64,000 nucleotides of DNA from Methylococcus sp. Mc7 (GTDB lineage Bacteria > Pseudomonadota > Gammaproteobacteria > Methylococcales > Methylococcaceae), in the NCBI RefSeq assembly GCF_019285515.1, contig NZ_CP079095.1, positions 2,049,501 through 2,113,500 of the forward strand, in the 5' to 3' direction. The position numbers were made by a program, and so were the translations under genes. The notes below the pieces were generated by a model. It was not told the DNA's origin. It was given only the letters and a program-made list of their open reading frames with translations, and searched no databases. This document shows, piece after piece, positions 24,882-33,438 of this stretch (its first letter is position 1; each line of letters opens with the position of its first letter).

Positions 24882-26122
24882 AGGGGCTTTCCAGCTTCCG
24901 GAGCCTGGCCTGCGCCGCCGTTTGGGTCGCGCTCGTCGCGGCGGCCCGGCCCGGCTTTCCGGCGCCTTCGCCGGAGCCGTCCCTCGGGGCCGCCCCCGAT
25001 GCGGCGTTGACCGCCGCGCTCGCCGCACACGAAGCGCTGTTCCTCGCGATTCGGGAAAGCGCGGCGAATCTCAAGCTCTTCTACGAGCAGAATTGCCTGG
25101 CCGGTGACGGACCCGGACAGCGGAGACTCCTCGATCGGCTGGCCGATCCCGAGCACCTGCCCGCCGCGAACGAACTGGAGGACCTGTTCGCCAGCTTGCG
25201 GACCCAGTTGGACGCCCTCGGACGCGTTTCGACCTTCCGGGCCCCGGTCTATGCCCCGGATGGGCGGATGGCGGAGCGGGAGGTGCTCCGGCTCGGCGGT
25301 TTCAGTCTTCTCGCCGACGGCCACTATCTGGTTTACGCTCCCGAGGTCGGCAGGCTGGTGGAGCTGGCGCGCCAGCCGTCTTCGGCCCTCGTCGATCTGG
25401 CGCGACGCTTCGCCCAGGCGGACGCGAAATCGCTGGCGCCGGTCGCCATCGACCCCTCCGGCGGCCAGACCTTGCAACTGCTGGTGCAGATACCGGAGCT
25501 GCGGGAGCGCATCGCCCAGGGTGGCGCGGTCGGTTACCTCATTCTGGCTCTGGCCGTGTTCGCGCTGTTCCTCAGCGGCTACCGTTTCGCCGAACTGTCG
25601 CTGGTGGGGCAGCGCATCCGGCGGCAGTTGGAATCGTTCGAAGCGCGGCCCGACAATCCCCTGGGCCGGGTGCTCGCCCGGCTGGAGCAAACGAAGACCG
25701 ATGACGAGGAAGCGCTTTACCTGACGGTGGAGGAAGCCTTGGCCGGCGAGCGTATGCGTTTGGAGCGTGCCCTGGGGCTCCTGAAACTGGTCGCGGCCAT
25801 CGCGCCCATGCTGGGGCTGCTCGGCACGGTGACCGGCATGATCAAGACATTTCAAGCCATAGCCCTGCACGGTTCGGGGGACCCGAAACTGATGTCGGGC
25901 GGGATCTCCGAGGCGCTGGTGACCACCGTCGAAGGCCTGGTGACCGCCATACCGGTCCTGTTGCTCCACAGCCTGCTGGCGGGCAAGAGCCAGGCGCTCG
26001 GCACGATGCTGGAGGCGCATGCTGCCGCCGCCCTGTCCGGGCGCCTCGAACGCAGGCAAACCGCAAGCCGGGGGAACGGAGCGGTTCCGGCAGCCGGCGG
26101 GCCGCAAACCCCCGACCGGTGA
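24878..26122 (+). CDS. MotA/TolQ/ExbB proton-channel family protein (long form)
   Basis: 414 residues from ATG 24878, which overlaps the DUF3450 stop. A signal peptide and a long periplasmic domain (about 30-205) precede TM1 (VGYLILALAVFALFLSGY). The conserved MotA/TolQ/ExbB core follows, with LKLVAAIAPMLGLLGTVTGM and SEALVTTVEGLVTAIPVLLL. The extra periplasmic domain is typical of the large ExbB of TonB2 systems. With the next three genes it should convert proton-motive force into TonB movement. A Pro/Gly-rich cytoplasmic tail ends the protein. Confidence 0.88.
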   Translation: MKGLSSFRSLACAAVWVALVAAARPGFPAPSPEPSLGAAPDAALTAALAAHEALFLAIRESAANLKLFYEQNCLAGDGPGQRRLLDRLADPEHLPAANELEDLFASLRTQLDALGRVSTFRAPVYAPDGRMAEREVLRLGGFSLLADGHYLVYAPEVGRLVELARQPSSALVDLARRFAQADAKSLAPVAIDPSGGQTLQLLVQIPELRERIAQGGAVGYLILALAVFALFLSGYRFAELSLVGQRIRRQLESFEARPDNPLGRVLARLEQTKTDDEEALYLTVEEALAGERMRLERALGLLKLVAAIAPMLGLLGTVTGMIKTFQAIALHGSGDPKLMSGGISEALVTTVEGLVTAIPVLLLHSLLAGKSQALGTMLEAHAAAALSGRLERRQTASRGNGAVPAAGGPQTPDR

Positions 26123-26129
26123 CGGCAAG

Positions 26130-26627
26130 ATGGCGGCGCTCGGGTTTCGATCTCTGGCGGACGCCATGCTGGCCGCGGCTCAGGGCATCCAGGAGCTGAT
26201 GGCCTCGGGCGGTCCGGTGATGTGGCCGCTGCTGGGTGTTTCGCTGCTGCTGTGGGGACTGATCCTGGACCGCTACTGGTATTTCCTCCATACCTTGCCC
26301 AAGGCGCGGGGGAGACACCGTTCGGCCGTGGAGACCGCCGAGGTCCGCATCGCGTTGTGGCGCCACCTCCGCCTCATCAGGACCTTGTCCGGGATCCTTC
26401 CCATGCTGGGCCTGCTGGGAACGGTCACCGGCATCGTGGAGACTTTCGACCTGATCCGGGTGTTCGGCACCGCCGAGACCCGCATCGTCGCCCGCGGCGT
26501 GTCCCAGGCATTGATCACGACGCTGACCGGCCTGGTCATGGGGCTCTCCGGCGTGGGCGCGGGTTACGACCTGAACCGGCGGGCGGAGGCGGGCGAGCGG
26601 GCCATGGCCGGGAGCCGGGCGCCATGA
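26130..26627 (+). CDS. exbB: ExbB-like proton channel subunit (short)
   Basis: 165 residues from ATG 26130. TM1 is at about 27-45 (GPVMWPLLGVSLLLWGLIL). The core GILPMLGLLGTVTGIVETF and the third helix SQALITTLTGLVMGLSGVG are present. This is the second, short ExbB found in TonB2 clusters. It starts 7 bp after the long ExbB gene and its stop overlaps exbD (ATGA). Confidence 0.88.
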   Translation: MAALGFRSLADAMLAAAQGIQELMASGGPVMWPLLGVSLLLWGLILDRYWYFLHTLPKARGRHRSAVETAEVRIALWRHLRLIRTLSGILPMLGLLGTVTGIVETFDLIRVFGTAETRIVARGVSQALITTLTGLVMGLSGVGAGYDLNRRAEAGERAMAGSRAP

Positions 26628-27058
26628 AAAGGCGCGGTTTGTTCAGGTCGCGGACCGGCGGCGCCGAAGACAGCGCCGACGCCATCAATCTCACGCCCCT
26701 GATCGACATGGTGTTCATCCTGCTGATCTTCTTCCTGGTGACGACCTCCTTCATCCGCGAGTCGTCCATTGCGGTGCAGCGCCCCAAGGCCGCGACGGCG
26801 ACGCTCCCGCGCAACGTCGAAGTCGTCGTCACGATCAGCGCGGACGAACAGGTCTGGCTCAACAACGTCTCGGTGGACGTCCGCCTGTTGCGTGCCCGCC
26901 TCGAAGGTTTGGGGCTCGGCAACCCCGCGCGCTCGGCCATCATCCTGGCCGACAGCCGCACGACGACGGGGCTGCTGGTGAAGGTCATGGACCAGCTCCG
27001 GTTGGCCGGCTTCACCAATATTTCGGTGGCGGCCAGTTCCTCCCCCGACACCCCGTGA
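26624..27058 (+). CDS. exbD: ExbD/TolR family biopolymer transport protein
   Basis: 144 residues. A short cytoplasmic N terminus, then INLTPLIDMVFILLIFFLVT containing the conserved Asp of the TM helix, then a periplasmic domain ending in the typical ExbD fold (LVKVMDQLRLAGFTNISVA). Overlaps genes on both sides (ATGA, GTGA). Confidence 0.9.
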   Translation: MKRRGLFRSRTGGAEDSADAINLTPLIDMVFILLIFFLVTTSFIRESSIAVQRPKAATATLPRNVEVVVTISADEQVWLNNVSVDVRLLRARLEGLGLGNPARSAIILADSRTTTGLLVKVMDQLRLAGFTNISVAASSSPDTP

Positions 27059-27864
27059 ACGCAGCGGGTCTCAGCGCACCGCTCCGCGCGTTTCGGGCGC
27101 TGTCGGGACGCTGCGTCGGCGCGCTGGTCGTCAATCTGGCCTTGCTCCTGTTGATCGCCGCGCTGGTCCGCCGGCAAGACTTTATCGGAGAGTCCGAGCC
27201 GCAGCCGGTGCCCGTGGACTTCGTCCGGCTCCCTCCCAAACCCGCCGAGTCCAGGCCGCCACCGCCGCAGACACGGAAGACCGGGATCGAACCGCCCACC
27301 GAGAGCAGGCCGTCAGACGCGCGGTCCGATTCCGCGAAGTCCTCCACGCCATCGGCGCAGCGTTTGTCCCGCAGCAAAGAATCTCCCGGTTCGAAGCGGG
27401 AGACGAAAACTCCCGGCGTGGCCGCTCCCCGGCTGGATATTCCCGCGCGGGGAACCGGCGCGGAATTCCCGGCCGTTCCGGGGGGCGATTCGCGGCTGAC
27501 GGCGCCTCCGGCACAGTGGAATCCCGGGAAGAAGCCGGCAGGCGCTGGAGATTTGGACCGCGGCGCGGAAGGCGAAGGCGGGGCCGGCAACAATCCGTTG
27601 ACCGTCATATTCCGGGTCGTGCCTAAATATCCGGCCGCGGCCCGCCGCAGGGGAATAGAAGGCTGGGTCCGGCTCGAAGTGACAGTGACGGCGACAGGCC
27701 TCCTCGGCGACGCCCGAGTCGTGGATGCCAGCCCCCGGCACACGTTCGACGAGGCCGCGCTCGAAGCGATCCGGCACTGGCGTTTCAAGCCGGCTTTCAA
27801 GGACGGCCGGGCCGTGGAGCAACGGGCGATGCTGACGATGGAGTTCAGGCTCATGCGGCGTTAG
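27055..27864 (+). CDS. tonB: TonB family energy transducer (first cluster)
   Basis: 269 residues from GTG 27055, overlapping the exbD stop. One N-terminal TM helix (VGALVVNLALLLLIAALV), a Pro/Ser-rich periplasmic spacer, then a TonB C-terminal domain with VPKYPAAARRRGIEGWVRLE and ALEAIRHWRFKPA. It links ExbB/D to outer-membrane receptors; the cognate receptor is not adjacent, and the one at 54572 has its own TonB. Confidence 0.88.
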   Translation: MNAAGLSAPLRAFRALSGRCVGALVVNLALLLLIAALVRRQDFIGESEPQPVPVDFVRLPPKPAESRPPPPQTRKTGIEPPTESRPSDARSDSAKSSTPSAQRLSRSKESPGSKRETKTPGVAAPRLDIPARGTGAEFPAVPGGDSRLTAPPAQWNPGKKPAGAGDLDRGAEGEGGAGNNPLTVIFRVVPKYPAAARRRGIEGWVRLEVTVTATGLLGDARVVDASPRHTFDEAALEAIRHWRFKPAFKDGRAVEQRAMLTMEFRLMRR

Positions 27865-27911
27865 GGCGGGGCCGGCATTCCGCCGCCTGCCCGCTTCCGC
27901 CGGTTGGCGCC

Positions 27912-27945
27912 GTGCGCGATATGCCACGGAGTCGTGTGAAACCAC
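27912..27945 (+). promoter_or_regulatory. Candidate operator shared by cytochrome leaders (copy B)
   Basis: GTGCGCGATATGCCAC, 6 bp, GTGTGAAACCAC: collinear with copy A at 4673-4708. The leader then runs AT-rich to 28020. No gene lies between tonB and 28103. Confidence 0.45.
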
Positions 27946-28102
27946 GCGAATTTCCCTGGCGATATTTCCTCGACGACATTTATCGTTATGTTCTGTAACG
28001 GTTTTTTTTCTTGGCTCGAGTGCTGCATTGAAGAGCCTTGGATTCATTGGGACCGGAAGACACCGCCGTCCGGGCGATAAGAACCAAGAAGAAGGAGGAA
28101 CC

Positions 28103-31100
28103 ATGCAGATCGCAAGCCATGCGCCGCCGGCCATATCGTTGACACGGCAGCTTGTCGCAACCCTCATGTTCGCACTCATCGCGGCGCTGGCCCCGGAATA
28201 TGGGCTCGCCGCCGCCAAGCTCAAGATCGCCAAGGCGGCCTGGTCGGACAAGACCGGGATGCTGGTGGTGAAAGGCAGCGCCAAGAACGCCGCCGGCCCC
28301 ATCGAAATCCACGACCTCGCCGGCCGCCTGCTGGGCTCGAGCCCCGGTCCCTCCTTCGTCCTGAAGCTCGATCGCGGCAGCCTCGCCGCCGTCCCGTGCG
28401 CCGTGCGGGTTCAGGCCGGCGGCACGGAAGCCGTCAAGGCCGTCAAAGGCAGCCCCGCCGACTGCAGGAAAGCCCCGGCCTGCCAGATCCTCACCCCGGC
28501 TCAGGAAATCCACGTCGGCGCCAACACCGACGTCAGCTTCGCCGGTACGGCCAGCCTCAACGACCCCGAAGCCCAGCCCCTCAAGCTCGAATGGGACTTC
28601 GCCGGCGGAAGCATGGGCGAGCCCATGCCCAACACCCACCCCACCGCCTACAAGCGACCCGACACCGAAACCACCACCGTCCAGTTTGTGCGCGACAACG
28701 CCAGCTACAAAGTGCGCTTCACCGCCTGGGACCGGAAAAACCGCTACTGCGAAGACAGCGTCATGGTGCACGTCGGCAACCCGCCGGCCAACCTGCCCGA
28801 CGTCTCGGCGCTGGCGAAGCAGGCCCAGGACAGCGCGCCCAGGTTCGGCAGCCAGTTGGCGGGGAACAAGGGCGAGGTGGTGGTGTTGCCGTTTCCCGAC
28901 CTGACTTTCCAGAACGCCGGCGACGCCCGTTATACCCCCAGCTTGTATGTCGCCGCGCCCCTGGGACCTTTCACCAGCCTCAACGCTCAGGTTTACCGGA
29001 AGGACCGCCTGCCCGTGCAATTGACCGGGCAGGACGTGCAGATGAAGTACTCGGCGGCCAGCAATCCGGACGACCCGGTGGGTGCCGATTCCATCAACGC
29101 CACCAGCCAGAACTGGCCGCTTGCCAGCGATATCCGCAAGCCAGCTCCGCTAGCGGAGGCGACGATCCAGAAAACCGACCAGTGGGAATTTCTGGTGCGC
29201 CCGGCCTCCGAGCCGTTGGCGCCTTCCTATGCCAGCCTCAACTGGCTGGATTGGATTGTGGGAGCAACGACGCCGGTCGCTCCCGATGAAGGTTTGATCG
29301 TTGGAAAGCCGCCATTTGCCAAAGGTTATTTCTTTTGGGGAGGAACACCGCCGGCGGTTTACGCCGACGATCATGGCCGCTATATGCCTGGACGTGATCA
29401 ACCCTATGCCGCCAATGCCCAGCAGGACTTCACTGCCTATTTCGAGGAGCAGCGTCGACATACCGCCCGCTTCATTCCCGTGACCGACGTCGATGACGGC
29501 GGGCGGGCCAACCCGTTCCCTCTGATGAGGGCGGAAGCCGTCGACAAGAACACCGGCCAGTCCCTGGCCGCCACCGACGCGGTGTTGAGCACCGGCAAAG
29601 ATTTCCACTGCCGGGAATGCCATGCCAAGGGCAAGATTGCCGCGAACGATCGGCTGGATTGGTCGCAATACAGCCAAGCCTTTCATTCCACTTGGGAGTA
29701 TCCATGTCCTGCAGCGAGGTATCCTTATTGCAGCGACACGTTCGCGCCGCCGACGTTCTACGACGCTGTCGATCGCAACGGCCAGCCGAGCCAGGACTCC
29801 TTCGACCAGGAGTATGCCGCTATCAAGAACGCCTCCAGTTTGCACGATTGGTACGATGCGGTGTATCTCGTCGAACATATGAACGGAGTTTTGAACTTGT
29901 CTAATGGCGCGCATACCCGGGATAGACCGGATAGCTGCACGCTCTGTCATGGCTCCTTGCTGTTCGCGGAAGCGGCAGCTCAAGATACCTTCAACGGCTT
30001 CGGGCAACGCTACGGCGAAGAGGATTACTGGCCTCGTTATTCCCCCGCCATGCACAATTTCCACGCCCTGCTGCAGCGGGACCCCGGCGATCCCAACAAG
30101 ATCCTGCGCGGCGCCGACGGTCGGCCCCTGCGCTGGGACCCGGCCAAGGGCCCCAACCCAAATACCTTGTTTCCGACCGTGGATGCCCAGGGCAACTCCC
30201 TGCCGCAGGAACAAAGCTGTTTGCGCTGCCACGCCGGCCATCGTGACCCGCTGTACCGCGACCGCATGTACACGGCGGGCGTGACCTGCTACGACTGTCA
30301 CGGCGACATGCTGGCGGTGGGCCAGACTTACAATAAGCCGAAACCGGGGCCGGAGGGTTTCGCCACCCGCATGGAGTGGTACGAGCAGCCAGACTGCGGC
30401 TCCTGCCATACCGGCAACGCCAACCGCGGCAAGGACGGAACCAACGGGTTCTACAGCGCCGGGGTGATGAAACGGGCCTTCGACGCTTCGGACCGCTCCT
30501 CCACCCCGCGCACGCCACCATCGCCTCGCTTCGCGGTGCAGCCGACCAAGGCTATCGATACTTATTACACGGATTACGTGGATGTCATGGCAACCCACGG
30601 CAAGCGCAGCAGCATCCTCAGCCTGTCCAGCCCGCTCTACCGCAACAGCCGCGACACCCACGGCGATGTGGCCTGCGCGGCCTGCCACGGCGGCGCCCAC
30701 GAAGTCTGGCCCAACCGCGATCCCAAGGCCAACGACAACGTGACGGCGATGCAGTTACAGGGCCATGCCGGCCACATTCTCGAATGCAACGTCTGCCATA
30801 CCGCCGATGCCTTCAAGAACGAGATGGACCTGGACGGCGGCCAGTACAGCGGTGATCCCATACCCGGTATTCTGGGCGGTCCGCACAACCTGCATCCGGT
30901 CGACGATCCCTATTGGTGGAAATCGAGTGAAGGCGATAAACCCAACGCCGACGGCACGACTTATGGCGGCTGGCACAACAACTACGCCAAAAAGCCCGGC
31001 AAAGACGGCGAGGACCAGTGCGCGGCCTGCCACGGCAACGACCACAAGGGCACCCGTCTTTCCAAGACGCCGGTGGACCGGGTGTTCGACTTCCGGGGCT

Positions 31101-32002
31101 TCGACGCCAGGAAGCTGAAGAAGGCCGGCTTCAAGGCCAAGGTCATCAAGGTGGCCGCCGGCACGCCGATCGGCTGCGACACCTGCCACAGCATCGAGAC
31201 CTCCTGCATCGGCTCGCCCGCCGGCAGCCAATGCGGCGTCGCTTCGGACTTCGTGCCCGATAAGCCCAACCACGATCCGGTCATCACCTCGACGCCGGGC
31301 GTGACCACCGCCGTCATGGGCCAGCCCTACAGCTATCAGGTCATCGCCAGCGATCCGGACGGCGATCCCTTGACCTACAGCCTGGGGCTCAAGCCGGGCT
31401 CCATGACCATCAGCGACCAGGGGCTGGTGACCACCGACTGGCCGGTCGAGACCTTCGGCGGCTATCGCCAGCCTCCCTTTACCTTCCCTTATACCGTCAC
31501 GGTCAAGGACGGCAAGGGCGGTTATGCGACCCAGACCATCACCATGAACCTCCGCTGTCCGGACGGCCAGCACTGGGAATTCGGCAACTTCCCGGGCGGA
31601 GGAGCTGGCGGGCACGATCATGGTCCGGCGCTGCGGGGAACCTGCGTGGCCGACACGGGCGTGACCATCACCTCGCGGCCGGTCATGGGAGTAACGGAAG
31701 GCGAGACCTACACCTATCAGGTGACCGCCGTCAGCGACAAGGGCTTGCCGCTGACCTACAGCGTGACGTCGCCGATGGGAGTGCCTCCCTACAACTTCAA
31801 GGCTTCCGACTATAGCCTCGACCCGAACACCGGCCTGCTCACAGCCAAGACCGGAAAGAAGGGAGAGCCGCTATTCATCAAGAGCCTGTTCTATACGGTG
31901 AAGGCGGAGGACGGCCAGGGCGGCAGCGCCACCCAGACCGTCGTCGCCATCGTATGCAGGTTGCCGAAAACCTGGCATGCCGATCAGGGCAGGTGCATGT
32001 GA
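28103..32002 (+). CDS. Giant nine-haem cytochrome c with PKD-like and two Ig-like domains
   Basis: 1299 residues from ATG 28103 (AAGGAGG 4 bp upstream). A signal peptide ends near GLAAA/KL. A PKD-like domain lies at ~130-235. Nine CXXCH sites: CRECH, CTLCH, CLRCH, CYDCH, CGSCH, CAACH, CNVCH, CAACH and CDTCH. After the last haem two cadherin/He_PIG-like domains follow (HDPVITSTPG... and GVTITSRPVMG..., each with YSYQV/YTYQV and PLTYS), absent from the 929 paralogue. Such Ig-like tails are common in surface adhesive or anchored proteins. Inferred function: surface electron transfer. Strong terminator at 32026. Confidence 0.9.
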   Translation: MQIASHAPPAISLTRQLVATLMFALIAALAPEYGLAAAKLKIAKAAWSDKTGMLVVKGSAKNAAGPIEIHDLAGRLLGSSPGPSFVLKLDRGSLAAVPCAVRVQAGGTEAVKAVKGSPADCRKAPACQILTPAQEIHVGANTDVSFAGTASLNDPEAQPLKLEWDFAGGSMGEPMPNTHPTAYKRPDTETTTVQFVRDNASYKVRFTAWDRKNRYCEDSVMVHVGNPPANLPDVSALAKQAQDSAPRFGSQLAGNKGEVVVLPFPDLTFQNAGDARYTPSLYVAAPLGPFTSLNAQVYRKDRLPVQLTGQDVQMKYSAASNPDDPVGADSINATSQNWPLASDIRKPAPLAEATIQKTDQWEFLVRPASEPLAPSYASLNWLDWIVGATTPVAPDEGLIVGKPPFAKGYFFWGGTPPAVYADDHGRYMPGRDQPYAANAQQDFTAYFEEQRRHTARFIPVTDVDDGGRANPFPLMRAEAVDKNTGQSLAATDAVLSTGKDFHCRECHAKGKIAANDRLDWSQYSQAFHSTWEYPCPAARYPYCSDTFAPPTFYDAVDRNGQPSQDSFDQEYAAIKNASSLHDWYDAVYLVEHMNGVLNLSNGAHTRDRPDSCTLCHGSLLFAEAAAQDTFNGFGQRYGEEDYWPRYSPAMHNFHALLQRDPGDPNKILRGADGRPLRWDPAKGPNPNTLFPTVDAQGNSLPQEQSCLRCHAGHRDPLYRDRMYTAGVTCYDCHGDMLAVGQTYNKPKPGPEGFATRMEWYEQPDCGSCHTGNANRGKDGTNGFYSAGVMKRAFDASDRSSTPRTPPSPRFAVQPTKAIDTYYTDYVDVMATHGKRSSILSLSSPLYRNSRDTHGDVACAACHGGAHEVWPNRDPKANDNVTAMQLQGHAGHILECNVCHTADAFKNEMDLDGGQYSGDPIPGILGGPHNLHPVDDPYWWKSSEGDKPNADGTTYGGWHNNYAKKPGKDGEDQCAACHGNDHKGTRLSKTPVDRVFDFRGFDARKLKKAGFKAKVIKVAAGTPIGCDTCHSIETSCIGSPAGSQCGVASDFVPDKPNHDPVITSTPGVTTAVMGQPYSYQVIASDPDGDPLTYSLGLKPGSMTISDQGLVTTDWPVETFGGYRQPPFTFPYTVTVKDGKGGYATQTITMNLRCPDGQHWEFGNFPGGGAGGHDHGPALRGTCVADTGVTITSRPVMGVTEGETYTYQVTAVSDKGLPLTYSVTSPMGVPPYNFKASDYSLDPNTGLLTAKTGKKGEPLFIKSLFYTVKAEDGQGGSATQTVVAIVCRLPKTWHADQGRCM

Positions 32003-32025
32003 ACCGGAAGGGACAACCCTCTCAT

Positions 32026-32048
32026 GGGGCGCTTCGGCGCCCCTTTTT
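32026..32048 (+). terminator. Rho-independent terminator after the 28103 cytochrome
   Basis: GGGGCGC-TTCG-GCGCCCC followed by five T; a perfect 7-bp stem with a stable tetraloop. Confidence 0.92.
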
Positions 32049-32156
32049 ACAGGGTTCTTTGCATTTCAGTGTCCGATGTCCTCATTTCGCAAAGACAAGC
32101 GCCCCGTCCGTACCCCCCATCCGGAATGGAGTGGTGAGTGAAGACGCGCACGGGAT

Positions 32157-32168
32157 GCGTGAAATCAC
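32157..32168 (+). promoter_or_regulatory. Candidate operator core (copy C)
   Basis: GCGTGAAATCAC within the near-palindrome CGTGAAATCACG. It lies upstream of the truncated cytochrome leader at 32309, at a similar distance to copy B upstream of 28103. Confidence 0.4.
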
Positions 32169-32308
32169 GACGCTGCTATAAGTTCGTCTTCAGATATGTC
32201 TCTGGTTTTATGGTGGTTCTCTTCTTGGCGCGATTGTTGCCGCGCCTCGTTTCGCTCGTATGGTTTTCCCGCGGTGGCGGCCGCACGTAACAAGAGTCTG
32301 GAGGAACC

Positions 32309-32449
32309 ATGAATTTCCTTGACCCAGTCCAGGAGATGCATCCGTTTTGGCGGACGTTTCTCGGCGGTTTGCTGTTCGCCCTGATTTCGGCGGCGGCGGA
32401 GGTGGCCAGGATCAAAATTCCGAAGTGCTTCGGGGCGCCACAGGGCTGA
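32309..32449 (+). pseudogene. Truncated multihaem cytochrome leader (signal peptide only)
   Basis: 46 codons after an excellent ribosome-binding site (CTGGAGGAACC-ATG, the same GGAGGAACC as at 28103). The product has a hydrophobic segment LGGLLFALISAAAEVARIKI that aligns with LMFALIAALA...KLKIAK of the 28103 cytochrome, and the upstream region resembles its promoter. The frame stops where the boundary repeat at 32434 begins. It reads as a cytochrome paralogue cut off after its signal sequence; a functional small membrane protein cannot be excluded. Confidence 0.5.
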
Positions 32450-32496
32450 GGCAGGTCGGCGTCCTGGCCGGCTCACGGTTTTTTTACGTTTCTAAC
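32434..32496 (+). repeat. Boundary direct repeat, left copy
   Basis: GGCGCCACAGGGCTGAG, then TCCTGGCCGGCTCACGG + T-run + CGTTTCTAA. The same order occurs at 54105-54160 in the same orientation, with a 5-bp and a 2-bp length difference. The two copies bracket the accessory segment. Confidence 0.6.
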
Positions 32497-32867
32497 GGGG
32501 TAAGAAGGGCGATCGCGCTATGTTTAACGACAAATCAATAAGATAAATTTTGGTTTTAGGCGATCTGCACGTTGCCGACCACCATTTTGCTTCGCGGGAA
32601 GCCAAACTCCGGGAGCGTGAAGACTCTTGCTCTCGGGGGTCACAAATCACACAGGATTACAAGTCCGTCGTCGTCAGCGAATCAATAGGTTCGCTACACG
32701 ATATAGCGGGATCGCCCTGCCTGGATCATGCAGGCTTTTGAGGTAAGCCGCCAAACCTGCGAGACGCACCGACTGCGGCCGGATTTGCAGGAACAGTCCT
32801 CGGACATGGCCCACAGCGTCTCGCGCTGGCGGGAGACGAACCGGCAACGGGAAGCAAGCGGTTCAGG
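32497..32867. other. Non-coding stretch downstream of the left boundary repeat
   Basis: No gene recognised. It contains small inverted repeats (AGCGAATCAATAGGTTCGCT near 32677; CCTGCCTGGATCATGCAGG near 32716) that may end minus-strand transcription from the TlpA-like gene. Confidence 0.35.
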
Positions 32868-33362
32868 CTATTCGAACTTGGGCTTCGATCGGGCGAGCCA
32901 CGCGTCGATATACTCCGCGGTGAGGGCGCCACTCCGCGAGACGCGTTGATGCCGATGGTCGTAGAAATAGGCGCGCGGCATTTCGCCATACCAGGCCCGG
33001 TCGATCTCATGGCGCAGACGCTGCGCGTCATCTTCCGCGAAGATCCAAGACTGCATCGGGTCGAGGCCATGCCTGGCGAGCATGCGTTCCACGTCCGGCT
33101 GCCGAGACAGTTCGTCGGTGGATACCATAATCAAGGCCATTTCGGGATGGCGCTTGGCCTCCGCAGTCAGCATGTCCAGCTCCCGCAGGCACGCCGTGCA
33201 GTCCAATGACCACACGATCAGCAAGAACGGACGCCCCCTTTGGGCCTTTTCGATCTCGGCGAGACTGCCTGACACGAACTGGCGCGTGTCGGCCAAGGCG
33301 GGGCTTACGCCTATCGCTGCGAAGGCTGCCAAAGTCAACCACCTGAGCGCACAACGCCACAT
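32868..33362 (-). CDS. Exported TlpA/thioredoxin-like protein
   Basis: 164 residues from the ATG at 33362-33360, which opens a signal peptide (LTLAAFAAIGVSPALA/DT). The thioredoxin-like core has WSLDCTACLRE as the CXXC redox site, and AYFYD before the final helix. TlpA-type proteins reduce or oxidise periplasmic thiols, including copper-chaperone cysteines. It is the last gene of a three-gene minus-strand set with a BNR-propeller protein and an outer-membrane barrel, read from the ECF-type promoter at 35991. The substrate is probably the Cys-rich propeller protein next door (inference). Confidence 0.75.
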   Translation of the reverse strand: MWRCALRWLTLAAFAAIGVSPALADTRQFVSGSLAEIEKAQRGRPFLLIVWSLDCTACLRELDMLTAEAKRHPEMALIMVSTDELSRQPDVERMLARHGLDPMQSWIFAEDDAQRLRHEIDRAWYGEMPRAYFYDHRHQRVSRSGALTAEYIDAWLARSKPKFE

Positions 33363-33438
33363 AGCAATTCTCTCGCAAGGCCTATTATAAAATTTCAAAT
33401 ACGGGCGGCTCATTTCCGCCGGCACGTACCGACCGTGT

